Assembly (NCBI RefSeq): GCF_029893105.1
Contig: NZ_JARXWG010000019.1
Coordinates: 35,375 to 99,374 of the forward strand
Direction of reading: 5' to 3'
Source of the DNA: Parabacteroides sp. PF5-9
Lineage (GTDB): Bacteria; Bacteroidota; Bacteroidia; Bacteroidales; Tannerellaceae
DNA length: 64,000 nt
A model generated the notes under the pieces. The model saw nothing but the letters and a program-made list of their open reading frames with translations, searched no databases and was not told the origin of the DNA. The translations under genes were made by a program, and so were the position numbers. Below, one piece after another: positions 37,345-47,320 of this stretch; the stretch's first letter is position 1, and every line of letters starts with the position of its first letter.

Positions 37345-39438
37345 TTATTGTTGCGAATTGACAACATACCGATAAAGTCCGAAAGAGTTGACTTCCGGCA
37401 AAGAGAAAGAGATTTCTCCATTGGCATCTGTTTTTGTTTCAAAAGAGTCGCCTGAACCTGCCAGATGCGTTAATCTGATCGATTGATAAGCCTTCAGATA
37501 TGTAGGGATTTTACAAACGGTTTGTTCGTTATTTTCTCTGAAAATCAGAAAATAGCCACTGTTTTCTTTCACGGATTGGAAACCCGACCATGATCTGCCT
37601 GAGGGCTCTTCTCCGATAGGAAGAATATACCCTTGGTGAAGGTCATGTTGAATCGTTTTATATGTTTTAATAAGTTCTCCTGTAATAAACGCTTCCTGAG
37701 GTAAATTGGCTGCTTCGAACCAAGCCAAAGGCTGTGCGGCCATCGTAATTGCAAAAAGGTAGTCAAAAGCGTATTGTGAAGGAGCGAATCTGTCATCTCC
37801 GTATTTTTCCGTATTTCTCCATTTATTCAGAAACTCGATTTGCAACATTTGTGGCGGGACATACTTCGATAACATCCATAAATTACGTAATGTCCAGTAA
37901 GGATAATAATTTTGCCAGTCGGTATATCTGTTCTCCAAGAATATATTACCATATGCATTAAAAAAGAAATAACCGCCTCGTCTACCAGCCGTAGCATCCA
38001 GATTCAATACTGCTTTCCAGCCTGTCGCTTCCATCACCCTATTATACAAACTACGCAAACGATTCTCGGAAAGTTTATTTGGTATAGCTGTCCCGTCAAT
38101 CTTAAACGTCCGTATCCCATAGGTGTTATACAGCGAAATGAGTGCATCGGCATCTTTTTCCCAATCAGCATAATCATGCTGAATACTTGGGTTAAACCAC
38201 AAACAAACCTCGATGCCTAACTCTTTCCCGCGTTTTACAATAGGAGCCAATCCATTAGGAAAACGATCCGGGTCGGGAGTCCAGTAATTCGGATTGTCCC
38301 AGATGTTTTTATACGAACCGCCAAAAGCGGAGTTCGCACTACGTCCGGCCTGCCATCCATCATCGATCTGAAAGTGTGTGATGCCCAGTTGTGATGCCAA
38401 CTCCAGTTCATTGAGACAAAACGTTTCATTCACCCGTGTATCTTGCCCTCGGTCGCCCCAGGTATTGAGCATCACCATCTCATCCCGGTCTGCCAGAAAA
38501 GGACGAAGTTGCATCTGATAACTCCTCAATGCAGCTCGCTTTTCAAATTCATTTGAACGAAATACCCCGGTAGCATAACTATAGGTTTTAGTCCATTCAT
38601 CCGGTTTGAGATCAATACTGTCAACACCAATACCGATCATTTGAAAAGAACCATTATTCGTCAGAAAATCTCCATTGGGATAATGTAATTGTACATTGGA
38701 GGTAGGTGCTTCTTTCAACATAAAGAATCCGGCTCCTTTTTCTGTGTTTTCTGCAAATAATAGGTTGCCTCTGTAGATACAATCCCGGTAGGAGAGCGCA
38801 TGAACAGGACGAACCAATGTATTGAAGCGGTCGGTAATATCGAAAAATTCTACCGCTTCAATCTTCCAGTGTTTACCAGAAAGTGAGAGATGGTCAAGAG
38901 TTGGCACTTTACCTCCTTCTGTATTGGATGTTAACACTTCAATATTCTGCAGATCGGCAGCATGGCTCAATGACCTGACCCAATTTTGTGAAGCTTTCCC
39001 GCGGATAAAGAATTCACAGGCAATAGCCGGCACAGCATCGTACAGTTTAAACAACCTTTTGATCTCTAATGTGCCTAATTTATAATGTATAGCTACCTGA
39101 ACGTGTTTAACAGATTGAAGTGAAGGTTCAATAATCTCAGCATCGATAAGTGCTTCTACTCCCATATCCTTCTCGCCCGGCAATAATAAATCCGGTTTGT
39201 TGTTGTTGACCTCCCAATGAATGTCATTCTTTTTATCACATAATCCCGCAGAAACAAGATGCCCTCCGTTCCATTTCCATGATCGTTTGATCAAGTCGTT
39301 TTCAAGGAAGAGGGAATCATTTCTCAATTCAACCACACAACGACCTTCGACAAACCGGAATTGAATAGTATTCCCCTGAAAAGGAATTAAAAGCAAACCA
39401 ATAATCAGTCCCCAAAATCTGATGACAACCTTCTTCAT
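37345..39438 (-). CDS. GH36-like alpha-galactosidase
   Basis: This 697-residue protein has a hydrophobic N-terminal signal (residues 1-25), a beta-sandwich N-terminal part and a TIM-barrel: FQIDDGWQAG, PNGLAPIVKRGKELGIEVCLW (the PNGL and GIEVCLWFNP parts are typical), TFKIDG with the likely nucleophile D448, then LDATAGRRGG and FLENRYTDW. These are clan GH-D features, closest to GH36 alpha-galactosidases, although GH27/GH31-like activity on other alpha-glycans is possible. It sits between the FAD-oxidoreductase (6-base gap) and the esterase in one minus-strand operon. It is probably a periplasmic glycan-degrading enzyme. Confidence 0.85.
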   Translation of the reverse strand: MKKVVIRFWGLIIGLLLIPFQGNTIQFRFVEGRCVVELRNDSLFLENDLIKRSWKWNGGHLVSAGLCDKKNDIHWEVNNNKPDLLLPGEKDMGVEALIDAEIIEPSLQSVKHVQVAIHYKLGTLEIKRLFKLYDAVPAIACEFFIRGKASQNWVRSLSHAADLQNIEVLTSNTEGGKVPTLDHLSLSGKHWKIEAVEFFDITDRFNTLVRPVHALSYRDCIYRGNLLFAENTEKGAGFFMLKEAPTSNVQLHYPNGDFLTNNGSFQMIGIGVDSIDLKPDEWTKTYSYATGVFRSNEFEKRAALRSYQMQLRPFLADRDEMVMLNTWGDRGQDTRVNETFCLNELELASQLGITHFQIDDGWQAGRSANSAFGGSYKNIWDNPNYWTPDPDRFPNGLAPIVKRGKELGIEVCLWFNPSIQHDYADWEKDADALISLYNTYGIRTFKIDGTAIPNKLSENRLRSLYNRVMEATGWKAVLNLDATAGRRGGYFFFNAYGNIFLENRYTDWQNYYPYWTLRNLWMLSKYVPPQMLQIEFLNKWRNTEKYGDDRFAPSQYAFDYLFAITMAAQPLAWFEAANLPQEAFITGELIKTYKTIQHDLHQGYILPIGEEPSGRSWSGFQSVKENSGYFLIFRENNEQTVCKIPTYLKAYQSIRLTHLAGSGDSFETKTDANGEISFSLPEVNSFGLYRYVVNSQQ

Positions 39439-39444
39439 ATACGA

Positions 39445-41316
39445 TTAATTTTTACCAGGAAATTCACCGAGTGTACTTCCTTCATTATACTGTTGATTAT
39501 TCGGTAATCCTTTCTTGCCAATCCCCTCTGTCATCAACACTTTCAGATCGTTCAGATGCGATTGGTAAATGCCTCTCGGGTTTACTCCGTGTTTTTTACA
39601 CAGCGTAGCTGCCATTCCGACAACTTCTCCCATCATACCCGTAGTACGCATGACCCTGATTGTACCCAGCGCCACATGCGTCACACTGATATTCCGTCCC
39701 GCCATAAACAGGTTTTCTACATTCCGCGAATAGAGACATCGATACGGTATCGGGTAGGGATGAATCGGCATATGTACCGCGATCGATTTAAACTCAGCCC
39801 CCGGGAAATTCGCTGTGTTTTTCGGATCGGGATAATGTAAGTCGATGCTCCATGTCGTAGCGGCAGTACCATCTTCATACACCACATAATTCTTAAGGTC
39901 ACTCTCTTTCAACATATAATCGCCTATCAAACGTCTTGATTCCCGTTTCCCTGAAATATAAGCGACCCATTCCAATGCTCTGTTTTTAAACGGTTCATTT
40001 TCTTTTAACCTGTTTTTCAGGTAACTCCAGTTCGAGAAAACCACCATCAGTCCGTAATCTCTGATCCGTTCAAAATCATAGATCTGATCATAATTCATTC
40101 CGGTCTCCCAGGTCCATTCACCCATCGGAACCTTTTCGCAGGATTGATCATTAAACTCAACACCATATTCAAAGCGAGGAAATCCTTGTGTCTCTTCATG
40201 TTCCAACGAATACCACTGCACTGATGAACCCATTGTCATCTTATCACCCTGCTCGGGAGCAGTCTCTTCTCCAAACTCTTCGCTGCCTTCACGTCCCATG
40301 GCAAAATCGGCACCAGCCAGATAACCGACCGTCCCGTCACCCGTACAGTCAGAAAACAGAGGCGCTCTAAAAATCAACTCTTCACCTGTCTCAATATGTC
40401 GACCGACTACCGCTTGAATTTTTTGTCCCGACATTCTGACATCTGTCACCCTACAATTTGAAAAAAGTGAGATATTCTTTTCTGCCGTTACGACATCCAT
40501 CTTTTTATCATCCTCATAGAAGTCGGCCGGTTGCGCATTGCCTCCACGTTCAGGGCCGAACTCTTTCTGTAAACTACCCAACTCTTTGTAAAGACCGGCT
40601 TCAATCCTTCCTCCAAGATGTACACGTATTTCCGAGCTGTTATTTCCTCCCAATACCGGACGATCATTGATTAAAGCTACTTTGCATCCTAACCGGGCAG
40701 CCGACACCGCCGCACTAATACCCGCTATTCCACCACCGATAACCACCAAGTCGTATGAACCCGACTCTTTCGGAATGTCCGGAAATCCGGACATTTTTTT
40801 TCTAAAGGCGGCTAACTCTTCCTGGTCGGAAGGAGGGATATTCCCTTTTTGAGTTGTAAAATAAATGGCGTCGCAACGCCCGTTAAATCCCGTTAAATCA
40901 TGCAGTGAGACAGTCGTCTGACGATTATTGATTTTTACCTCGCCCACACGTTGCCACATCCATTGGTCACCTTTAACTCCTAACACCTCAGGGAGTATCT
41001 GATCTCCAACACCCAATTTGAATTTCCCCGGACCTTCCCCTTTATGCCAAGTGGATGTCCAGTTAAATGTCCGCACAAATACATCATAAGTACCCGTTTC
41101 CGGAAAATCGACCAACGTAGAAGCCGGTTGCACAGGTTGACCCATCCCGTGAGCCATCAGATAAGAAGAACCCATCAGATCCATAAACTGTTGATCAACA
41201 ACCCATCCCCCTTTATGTTTAAAATTTTCAGCTTCGACCAGGAGGTCAGCAGCATTCAATAAGGGAGAGAAAAGCATTAAAACCAATAAAAAACAAATGT
41301 TCAGGTTAGTTCTCAT
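39445..41316 (-). CDS. Exported FAD-dependent oxidoreductase with N-terminal carbohydrate-binding-like domain
   Basis: This 623-residue protein has a signal peptide ending PLLNA before ADLLVEAE. Residues about 25-160 look like a carbohydrate-binding beta-sandwich (ENFKHKGGWVVD, FVRTFNWTSTWH). The FAD domain begins near 190 with the Rossmann motif VVIGGGIAGISAAVSAARLG and continues with PVLGGNNSSEIRVHLGG and CTGDGTVGYLAGADFAMG, as in the FAD_oxidored family. Its C-terminal part has NVENLFMAGRNISVTHVALG. It is first gene of the operon and would oxidise or dehydrogenate a sugar alcohol group. Exact reaction unknown. Confidence 0.85.
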   Translation of the reverse strand: MRTNLNICFLLVLMLFSPLLNAADLLVEAENFKHKGGWVVDQQFMDLMGSSYLMAHGMGQPVQPASTLVDFPETGTYDVFVRTFNWTSTWHKGEGPGKFKLGVGDQILPEVLGVKGDQWMWQRVGEVKINNRQTTVSLHDLTGFNGRCDAIYFTTQKGNIPPSDQEELAAFRKKMSGFPDIPKESGSYDLVVIGGGIAGISAAVSAARLGCKVALINDRPVLGGNNSSEIRVHLGGRIEAGLYKELGSLQKEFGPERGGNAQPADFYEDDKKMDVVTAEKNISLFSNCRVTDVRMSGQKIQAVVGRHIETGEELIFRAPLFSDCTGDGTVGYLAGADFAMGREGSEEFGEETAPEQGDKMTMGSSVQWYSLEHEETQGFPRFEYGVEFNDQSCEKVPMGEWTWETGMNYDQIYDFERIRDYGLMVVFSNWSYLKNRLKENEPFKNRALEWVAYISGKRESRRLIGDYMLKESDLKNYVVYEDGTAATTWSIDLHYPDPKNTANFPGAEFKSIAVHMPIHPYPIPYRCLYSRNVENLFMAGRNISVTHVALGTIRVMRTTGMMGEVVGMAATLCKKHGVNPRGIYQSHLNDLKVLMTEGIGKKGLPNNQQYNEGSTLGEFPGKN

Positions 41317-41358
41317 AATTATATTAAATTAAAGGTAATCAATCAGACAAAATGCAAC

Positions 41359-41366
41359 CAAAGATA
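41359..41366 (-). promoter_or_regulatory. -7 promoter box of the oxidoreductase-GH36-esterase operon
   Basis: The minus strand reads TATCTTTG, 43 bases before the ATG at 41316. Confidence 0.5.
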
Positions 41367-41472
41367 AATAAAAAAGTGTTTGTTTTTGCCGGGTTATTTT
41401 TTTTTGGATAAATTCAAACAGGTTATTCCTTTTGCATAAGATCGATTGTTTATATAATCCAAAGATTTTACG

Positions 41473-41480
41473 TAAGTTTG
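41473..41480 (+). promoter_or_regulatory. -7 promoter box of the AMP-binding gene
   Basis: TAAGTTTG, 46 bases before the ATG at 41526; TTG at 41446-41448 is a possible but distant -33 element. Confidence 0.5.
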
Positions 41481-41525
41481 CAACAAAGGGGTATAACCTG
41501 GAGTTATTCAATAAAATAGAAAAAA

Positions 41526-43190
41526 ATGGAAAAGCGTTTTTTAGCAATCATAGCAGATAGTATAAAAGAGTATTGGGGGCTCCCAGCTTTCTCTGATTAT
41601 AAAGGAGAAACCTACACCTATAAAGATGTCGCCCATCGTATAGAGAAACTGCATATTATTTTCGAACATGCCGGAATCCAAAAAGGAGATAAAATAGCCT
41701 TGGTAGGTCGTAATTCATCGAACTGGGCCATTAGTTTTTTTGGTATTTTAGCCTATGGTGCGGTCGTTGTCCCTATATTGCATGATTTTAAGCCCGATAA
41801 TATACATCATATCGTCAATCATTCAGGAGCAAAAGCCGTTTTGGCAGGAGGAAATAACTGGGAGAATATGACACAGGAATGTATGCCGGAGGTCAAGTTG
41901 TTCATGTTATTGGATGATTTCTCAATCATTTCGGCAGAGCAGAAAACGGTCTTTTCTGTGCGCGAACAGATCGATACTTATTTTAAAAAGAAATATCCCG
42001 CCTCGTTTGGCACGAAAGATATCCATTATCATAAAGAAGATCCGGAAGAATTGGCCGTGTTGAATTATACTTCAGGGACAACCAGTTTTTCAAAAGGGGT
42101 GATGTTGCCCTATCGCAGTCTGTGGAGTAACACGAAATATGCCAATGAGAATGTGCCATTTGTAAAAGCGGGAGACAATATTGTCTGTATGCTTCCGATG
42201 GCGCATATGTACGGGTTGGCGTTTGAGATCCTCAACTCCGTTGGCAAAGGGTGTCATGTGCATTTTCTGACACGTACACCCAGCCCGAAAATCATAACAG
42301 AGGCTTTTGCCACCCTCCGTCCAACGCTGATATTGGCTGTTCCGTTGATCATCGAAAAGATTGTTAAGAACCGTATTTTTCCTCAATTGGAGAAACCGCT
42401 AAATAAGTTTTTATTGAATGTTCCTTTTATCAATAAAAAAATACTTCAGGTGGTCGCCAAAAAGCTTGATGAAGCATTTGGAGATAATTTTGGAGAAGTA
42501 GTTATTGGTGGAGCGGCGTTGAATAAGGAGGTGGAGAGTTTTCTTCGTGTAATCAATTTCCGATATACGGTCGGTTATGGGTTGACGGAGTGTGGCCCGT
42601 TGGTGGCTTATGAACAATGGGATACTTTTAAACAAGGTTCGGTCGGACGTATCGTCGATCGTATGGAAGTTCGGATAGATTCCGAATCGCCCGAGAAAGT
42701 GGTAGGAGAAATTCTTGTGCGTGGAACAAATGTGATGTTGGGATATTATAAAAATCAGGAAGCCACTCAATCGGTGATGATGGAAGACGGCTGGATGCGG
42801 ACGGGTGATTTGGGGACAATGGACGCAGACGGTTTCTTATACATTCGCGGACGGAGTAAATCGATGATTCTGGGTCCTAACGGACAAAATATCTATCCGG
42901 AAGAGATAGAGGATAAGTTGAATAATATGGCGTATGTAGCCGAATCTATCGTGATATCACAAAGTGGAAAGATCGTTGCATTGATTTATCCAAACTTGGA
43001 AGATATGGATAAAGATGGTATTGAACATTCAGCCGTTGAAGGTATTATGCAAACCAATATCGATCAGTTGAATAAGGAGATTCCGGCCTACAGTCGTGTC
43101 TCTTCCTTTAAATTATTCCAGGAAGAATTCGAGAAAACGCCCAAACGAAGTATACGGCGCTATTTATATCAGCCGAAAGAAGATATTTAG
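41526..43190 (+). CDS. AMP-binding long-chain acyl-CoA synthetase-like protein
   Basis: This 554-residue adenylate-forming enzyme has the P-loop LNYTSGTTSFSKGVMLPYRS, the second motif YGLTECGP, and the hinge motif MRTGDLGTMDADGFLYIRGR with the GQNIYPEEIED tail and a C-terminal Lys (TPKRSIRRY). The spacing fits fatty acid-CoA ligases (FadD/FAA-type) rather than acetate or aromatic-acid ligases, and no signal peptide is present. It would activate fatty acids with ATP and CoA. The C-terminal end is short. It stands alone, and repeat copy B lies 87 bases after its stop. Confidence 0.9.
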   Translation: MEKRFLAIIADSIKEYWGLPAFSDYKGETYTYKDVAHRIEKLHIIFEHAGIQKGDKIALVGRNSSNWAISFFGILAYGAVVVPILHDFKPDNIHHIVNHSGAKAVLAGGNNWENMTQECMPEVKLFMLLDDFSIISAEQKTVFSVREQIDTYFKKKYPASFGTKDIHYHKEDPEELAVLNYTSGTTSFSKGVMLPYRSLWSNTKYANENVPFVKAGDNIVCMLPMAHMYGLAFEILNSVGKGCHVHFLTRTPSPKIITEAFATLRPTLILAVPLIIEKIVKNRIFPQLEKPLNKFLLNVPFINKKILQVVAKKLDEAFGDNFGEVVIGGAALNKEVESFLRVINFRYTVGYGLTECGPLVAYEQWDTFKQGSVGRIVDRMEVRIDSESPEKVVGEILVRGTNVMLGYYKNQEATQSVMMEDGWMRTGDLGTMDADGFLYIRGRSKSMILGPNGQNIYPEEIEDKLNNMAYVAESIVISQSGKIVALIYPNLEDMDKDGIEHSAVEGIMQTNIDQLNKEIPAYSRVSSFKLFQEEFEKTPKRSIRRYLYQPKEDI

Positions 43191-43277
43191 AAGTGAGAGC
43201 GTTTACAAACGCCAATAACACCATCACTTTATTGAAACATACAGATCGTAAAAGTGAAGCGTTTGAATCACTTTTCT

Positions 43278-43387
43278 GTTAGAGGTACGTCTAAATTCAT
43301 TTAGACGTACCTCTAAATCGATTTACACCTACCTCTAAATTATTTTAGAGGTACCTCTAACAAAAAACAGATCTACGTCTGACAAAA
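43278..43387. repeat. Dispersed repeat copy B, five 22-bp near-palindromic units
   Basis: Units of exactly 22 bp start at 43278, 43300, 43322, 43344 and 43366. The middle one is CACCT-type, the last is divergent. The left edge CACTTTTCTGTTAGAGG and the right ACAAAAAAGTC resemble copy A, but longer flanks are not conserved. It lies between the AMP-binding gene and the NhaC gene. Confidence 0.85.
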
Positions 43388-43469
43388 AAGTCTTTCAGAT
43401 AGTGTAGGGAAGTGATCCTTTAATTGCAGAAATAAGACCGTAACCATTCTGTCATCCATTGAAAAAAGT

Positions 43470-43477
43470 TACCTTTG
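43470..43477 (+). promoter_or_regulatory. -7 promoter box of the NhaC gene
   Basis: TACCTTTG, 37 bases before the ATG at 43514. The longer frame starting at 43475 begins inside it and is therefore not used. Confidence 0.55.
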
Positions 43478-43513
43478 TTTCCCGTAAAAATCATCCGTCA
43501 AGGATTCGCGCCT

Positions 43514-44821
43514 ATGAATAACACCGTAAATTCGCCATTGCATCACTCGCCAAATCCGTGGGCCTTAATTCCTTTAGGGGTTTTTCTGGTGACATACCTT
43601 GTTGTCAGCCTGATCGCAGGTGATTTTTATAAAATGCCTATCACTGTGGCTTTTCTGATCTCTTCGGTTGTGGCGATAGCGATCTCAAAAGGTGGTAAAT
43701 TGGAACACCGGATCGAGCAATTTTGTCGTGGAGCGGCCAATAGCAATATCATGTTGATGGTACTTATCTTTATTCTTGCAGGCGCATTTGCTCAGACCGC
43801 TAAAATAATGGGGGCTGTCGATGCGACAGTGAATCTGGCCATGTTTTTATTGCCGGAAAACTTATTGGCTGCCGGGATATTCTTAGCCTCTTGTTTTATC
43901 TCCATTTCTGTCGGCACCTCCGTCGGCACCATTGTGGCACTGGCGCCTGTTGCTGTGGGAATAGCCGAACGTGGCGGACTCCCTGCGGCTTTAATGCTGG
44001 GAGTCGTTGTGAGTGGTGCTATGTTTGGTGATAATCTCTCTTTCATCTCCGATACCACTATTGTAGCGACTCGTACCCAAGGCTGCCGCATGTCTGATAA
44101 ATTCAAGGTGAATATCCGGATTGCGCTTCCGATAGCGATACTGACAGCTATCATCTATATTTTTGTAGGAGGTGGGCATAGTGGAGGGTATATGGTGGAA
44201 CAGATCGAATGGATCAAAGTGTTTCCTTACCTGATTGTTTTGATTATAGCTGTGAGTGGGATGAACGTATTGTTGGTTCTGGTGATCGGAATTCTATTGT
44301 CGGGTTTTGTCGGGTTGGCTACAGAAGGTTTTGATCTCTGGGGTTGGTGCGGCGCTATGGGCGATGGGATCATGGGAATGGGCGAATTGATTATCGTCAC
44401 CTTATTGGCTGGCGGAATGCTTGAAATGATCCGGTTCAACGGAGGGATTGACTGGATAATCCAACAGTTGACGACTCATATCAAGTCTCCGAAAGGGGCG
44501 GAGGGGAGTATTGCCGCTCTGGTCGGTTTTGCTAATCTGTGTACGGCAAATAACACGATCGCCTTGATTATGGCCGGACCTATTGCCAAAGATATCGCTG
44601 ATAAGTTTCATGTCGATCCCCGGAAAAGTGCCAGTTTATTGGATATCTTCTCCTGTTTTGTGCAAGGCATAATTCCTTATGGGGCACAACTCCTTATGGC
44701 AGCAGGTTTGAGTCAGGTCTCTCCGATTGAAATCATGGGTTACCTGTATTACCCGTATTTATTAGGGTTGGGAGGTGTTTTGTCTATACTGTTTAATTAT
44801 CCACGCAAATACAGTCGATGA
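43514..44821 (+). CDS. NhaC-family Na+/H+ antiporter
   Basis: This 435-residue protein (start ATG 43514, MNNTVNSPLHHS) has about eleven transmembrane helices. NhaC features are ILAGAFAQTAKIMGAVDATV, the transport segment SVGTSVGTIVALAPVA, and SGAMFGDNLSFISDTTIVATRTQGC in the middle, with ANLCTANNTIALIMAGPIAKDI in the C-terminal half. NhaC swaps Na+ for H+ in the inner membrane to hold pH and Na+ homeostasis; some members exchange malate and lactate. It stands alone behind its own promoter. The family is sure; the ion selectivity is inferred. Confidence 0.93.
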   Translation: MNNTVNSPLHHSPNPWALIPLGVFLVTYLVVSLIAGDFYKMPITVAFLISSVVAIAISKGGKLEHRIEQFCRGAANSNIMLMVLIFILAGAFAQTAKIMGAVDATVNLAMFLLPENLLAAGIFLASCFISISVGTSVGTIVALAPVAVGIAERGGLPAALMLGVVVSGAMFGDNLSFISDTTIVATRTQGCRMSDKFKVNIRIALPIAILTAIIYIFVGGGHSGGYMVEQIEWIKVFPYLIVLIIAVSGMNVLLVLVIGILLSGFVGLATEGFDLWGWCGAMGDGIMGMGELIIVTLLAGGMLEMIRFNGGIDWIIQQLTTHIKSPKGAEGSIAALVGFANLCTANNTIALIMAGPIAKDIADKFHVDPRKSASLLDIFSCFVQGIIPYGAQLLMAAGLSQVSPIEIMGYLYYPYLLGLGGVLSILFNYPRKYSR

Positions 44822-44859
44822 ACCGGAATATATTGTTTTCTGATTTATCAAATATTGCC

Positions 44860-44867
44860 TACATTTG
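44860..44867 (+). promoter_or_regulatory. -7 promoter box of tamL
   Basis: TACATTTG, 22 bases before the ATG at 44889; a TTG at 44833 may act as -33, though the 24-base gap is long. Confidence 0.5.
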
Positions 44868-44888
44868 TTTCTGTAAATCGAAGATAAG

Positions 44889-47255
44889 ATGATGAAAAAA
44901 TCCGGGAGGATATGGTTTGTTTTTATACTCATAGGCCTGTTTGCTTCGTGTAGTACGACGAAGTTTGTCAATGAAGGCGAGTACCTGCTGGATAAAGTGC
45001 GTATAGATTCCGATAATCCGGATTACAAACCTGCCGAATTAAAATCTTACCTGCGCCAACAACCCAATTTTAAGGCTTTCGGCTTAATGAAATGGCAACT
45101 CTACGTCTATGGCTGGTCGGGAAGAGATGGCAATAAATGGGTGAACAAACAACTGCGCCGAATGGGAGAGGCTCCCGTCATAATGGATACGACGCTTGTT
45201 GAGCAATCGACGAATGAACTGGAACGCTTTTTATTTAATAAAGGGTATGTGAATGCAGAGGTTGTCACCTCCATCGATACTTCCCGCCAGAAAAAAGCGA
45301 TTGTCACGTATCATATTACCTCAAACGAACCTTACCGTATCCGGGAGTATACGATGACTTTGGATGATTCGAAGATCGATAGTATTGCCCGGCTTCAGGC
45401 ACCACGCCGTTCGGCTTTGGCTACTACATTCCGCTCGGTGCCGGAAGCAGGATATACGCCGTTAGTGGGTAGTGGAACGCTTTTTGATCGTGATAATCTT
45501 GATCTTGAACGGCAAAGGATCTCTACCTTATTGCGCCGGAATGGCTATTATGCATTTAACAGGGACTACCTGGCTTATCTGGCGGATAGTTCGTTGAATC
45601 AGAATAGGGTGGATGTTGAAATGTTGTTGCGCCCATACCGTATAAATACTGGAAATGGGGTAGTTGCTGATACGACACATCGTCAGTATTATATCAAAAA
45701 CGTAACCATATTAACCGATTATGACGCCTTGGGGTTGGATGAACAAGTGACGCGTTTTATTCCGACCGATTCGGTGACACGGAATGGTATCCGGATCCTG
45801 TATGGCGTCAATGGGAAGAGTGTCCGGCCGGGTGTATTGGCTAACAGTTCTTACCTCTCTCCCGGTCAACTGTATAATGAGCGGAATGTCGAACAGACGT
45901 ATTCTGCTTTTTCCGCATTGCGCTCTTTAAAAAATATCAATATACGTTTTACGGAATCGGAGGAAAACGATACGCTTAAACTGAATGCGATCATACTGAC
46001 CTCTCCGGCCAAACTGCAAAGTTTCGGTGTAGAATTGGATGGGACAAACTCAGCCGGCGATCTGGGATTTGCATCAAGTCTAAATTATCAGCACCGGAAT
46101 ATCTTTAAAGGCGCTGAAACCTTCTCTGCCCGTGTGCGCGGGGCGTATGAGTCGTTGTCGACAAATAAAGGGAGCGGACAAGGCAGCTACTGGGAACTTG
46201 GAGGGGATATGTCTATCTTGTTCCCTCGTTTTCTGTTTCCGTTTGTCAGTAATGATTTCAGACGCAAAATACGCGCATCTACAGAGTTGAAGATGAGTTA
46301 TAACCGGCAACGTCGTCCGGAGTATGAACGGGCGATTGTCTCTGCCGGATGGAATTACATCTGGTATGATCGTAATAATACCATGGCGCGGCATACGTTT
46401 AAGTTGGTAGACGTCGACTATGTGTTTTTGCCAAGCAAAGACTCTACCTTCTATGCTGATCTCCCTCAACTGATTCAGCTCTATAACTATTCTGATCAGT
46501 TTATCATGTCGTCGGGATATACCTATTCATTCAGTAATTTTAATCCGCAAAATCGATTAAGAAATAATCATTCGTTCAGATTTTCCCTTGAACTGGCCGG
46601 GAATTTGTTACATGCTGCTTCATCCCTGACCCAGGCTAAGAAAGATGAAAACGGACGTTATAGCCTGTTTGGTACAAATTATTCGCAGTTTACGAAAATA
46701 GATGTGGATATGAGTAAAGCGGTTATTCTGGATAGTCGGAATACACTGGCTTTTCATTTAGGGGTAGGGGTAGGTATACCTTATGGTAATTCAGAAGTTC
46801 TGCCGTTCGAACGACGTTATTTTTCGGGAGGAGCCAATAGTGTGCGTGGATGGTCTGCCCGACGGTTAGGACCGGGCAGTATGCCGCTTCGGGATAGTCT
46901 TAATTTTGCCTATCAGGTGGGTGATGTCAGGTTGGATGTCAACATGGAATATCGCACGAAACTTTTTTGGAAATTTGAATTGGCCGCTTATCTGGATGCC
47001 GGCAATGTATGGACCATCCGGCATTATAAAGAGGATCAACCTGATGGGAATTTTGATTTTTCTCGTTTTTATAAGGAGATTGCGGTTTCTTATGGTTTAG
47101 GTCTTCGTATGGACTTTGATTTTTTCCTGATCCGTTTTGATACCGGATTTAAAGCGTATGATCCTCAACAAAGCGGCTCGCGTAAATGGGCGATTAAAGA
47201 TCCGAATTTCGGACATAATTTCGCATGGCATTTTGCGGTCGGATATCCTTTTTGA
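44889..47255 (+). CDS. tamL: TamL: BamA/TamA-family outer-membrane lipoprotein
   Basis: This 788-residue protein has a lipobox with lipidated C21 (GLFASCSTTKFV), then POTRA-like domains (about 25-370; FNEGEYLLDKVRID-type start, KKAIVTYHITSNEPYRI) and a C-terminal BamA-type barrel with the FGGGxSVRGW-like lid motif FSGGANSVRGWSARRLGPG and a final aromatic strand ending HFAVGYPF. Bacteroidota carry such a lipidated TamA homologue, TamL, which works with TamB in envelope assembly or lipid transport. No tamB is visible in the window. Start may be 44889 or the next ATG at 44892. Confidence 0.88.
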   Translation: MMKKSGRIWFVFILIGLFASCSTTKFVNEGEYLLDKVRIDSDNPDYKPAELKSYLRQQPNFKAFGLMKWQLYVYGWSGRDGNKWVNKQLRRMGEAPVIMDTTLVEQSTNELERFLFNKGYVNAEVVTSIDTSRQKKAIVTYHITSNEPYRIREYTMTLDDSKIDSIARLQAPRRSALATTFRSVPEAGYTPLVGSGTLFDRDNLDLERQRISTLLRRNGYYAFNRDYLAYLADSSLNQNRVDVEMLLRPYRINTGNGVVADTTHRQYYIKNVTILTDYDALGLDEQVTRFIPTDSVTRNGIRILYGVNGKSVRPGVLANSSYLSPGQLYNERNVEQTYSAFSALRSLKNINIRFTESEENDTLKLNAIILTSPAKLQSFGVELDGTNSAGDLGFASSLNYQHRNIFKGAETFSARVRGAYESLSTNKGSGQGSYWELGGDMSILFPRFLFPFVSNDFRRKIRASTELKMSYNRQRRPEYERAIVSAGWNYIWYDRNNTMARHTFKLVDVDYVFLPSKDSTFYADLPQLIQLYNYSDQFIMSSGYTYSFSNFNPQNRLRNNHSFRFSLELAGNLLHAASSLTQAKKDENGRYSLFGTNYSQFTKIDVDMSKAVILDSRNTLAFHLGVGVGIPYGNSEVLPFERRYFSGGANSVRGWSARRLGPGSMPLRDSLNFAYQVGDVRLDVNMEYRTKLFWKFELAAYLDAGNVWTIRHYKEDQPDGNFDFSRFYKEIAVSYGLGLRMDFDFFLIRFDTGFKAYDPQQSGSRKWAIKDPNFGHNFAWHFAVGYPF

Positions 47256-47320
47256 TCCACTGGGATAACTTTTCTGTTTGCTGAAATATTCAATACAAAA
47301 TACGAGAATAAGGCTGATGT

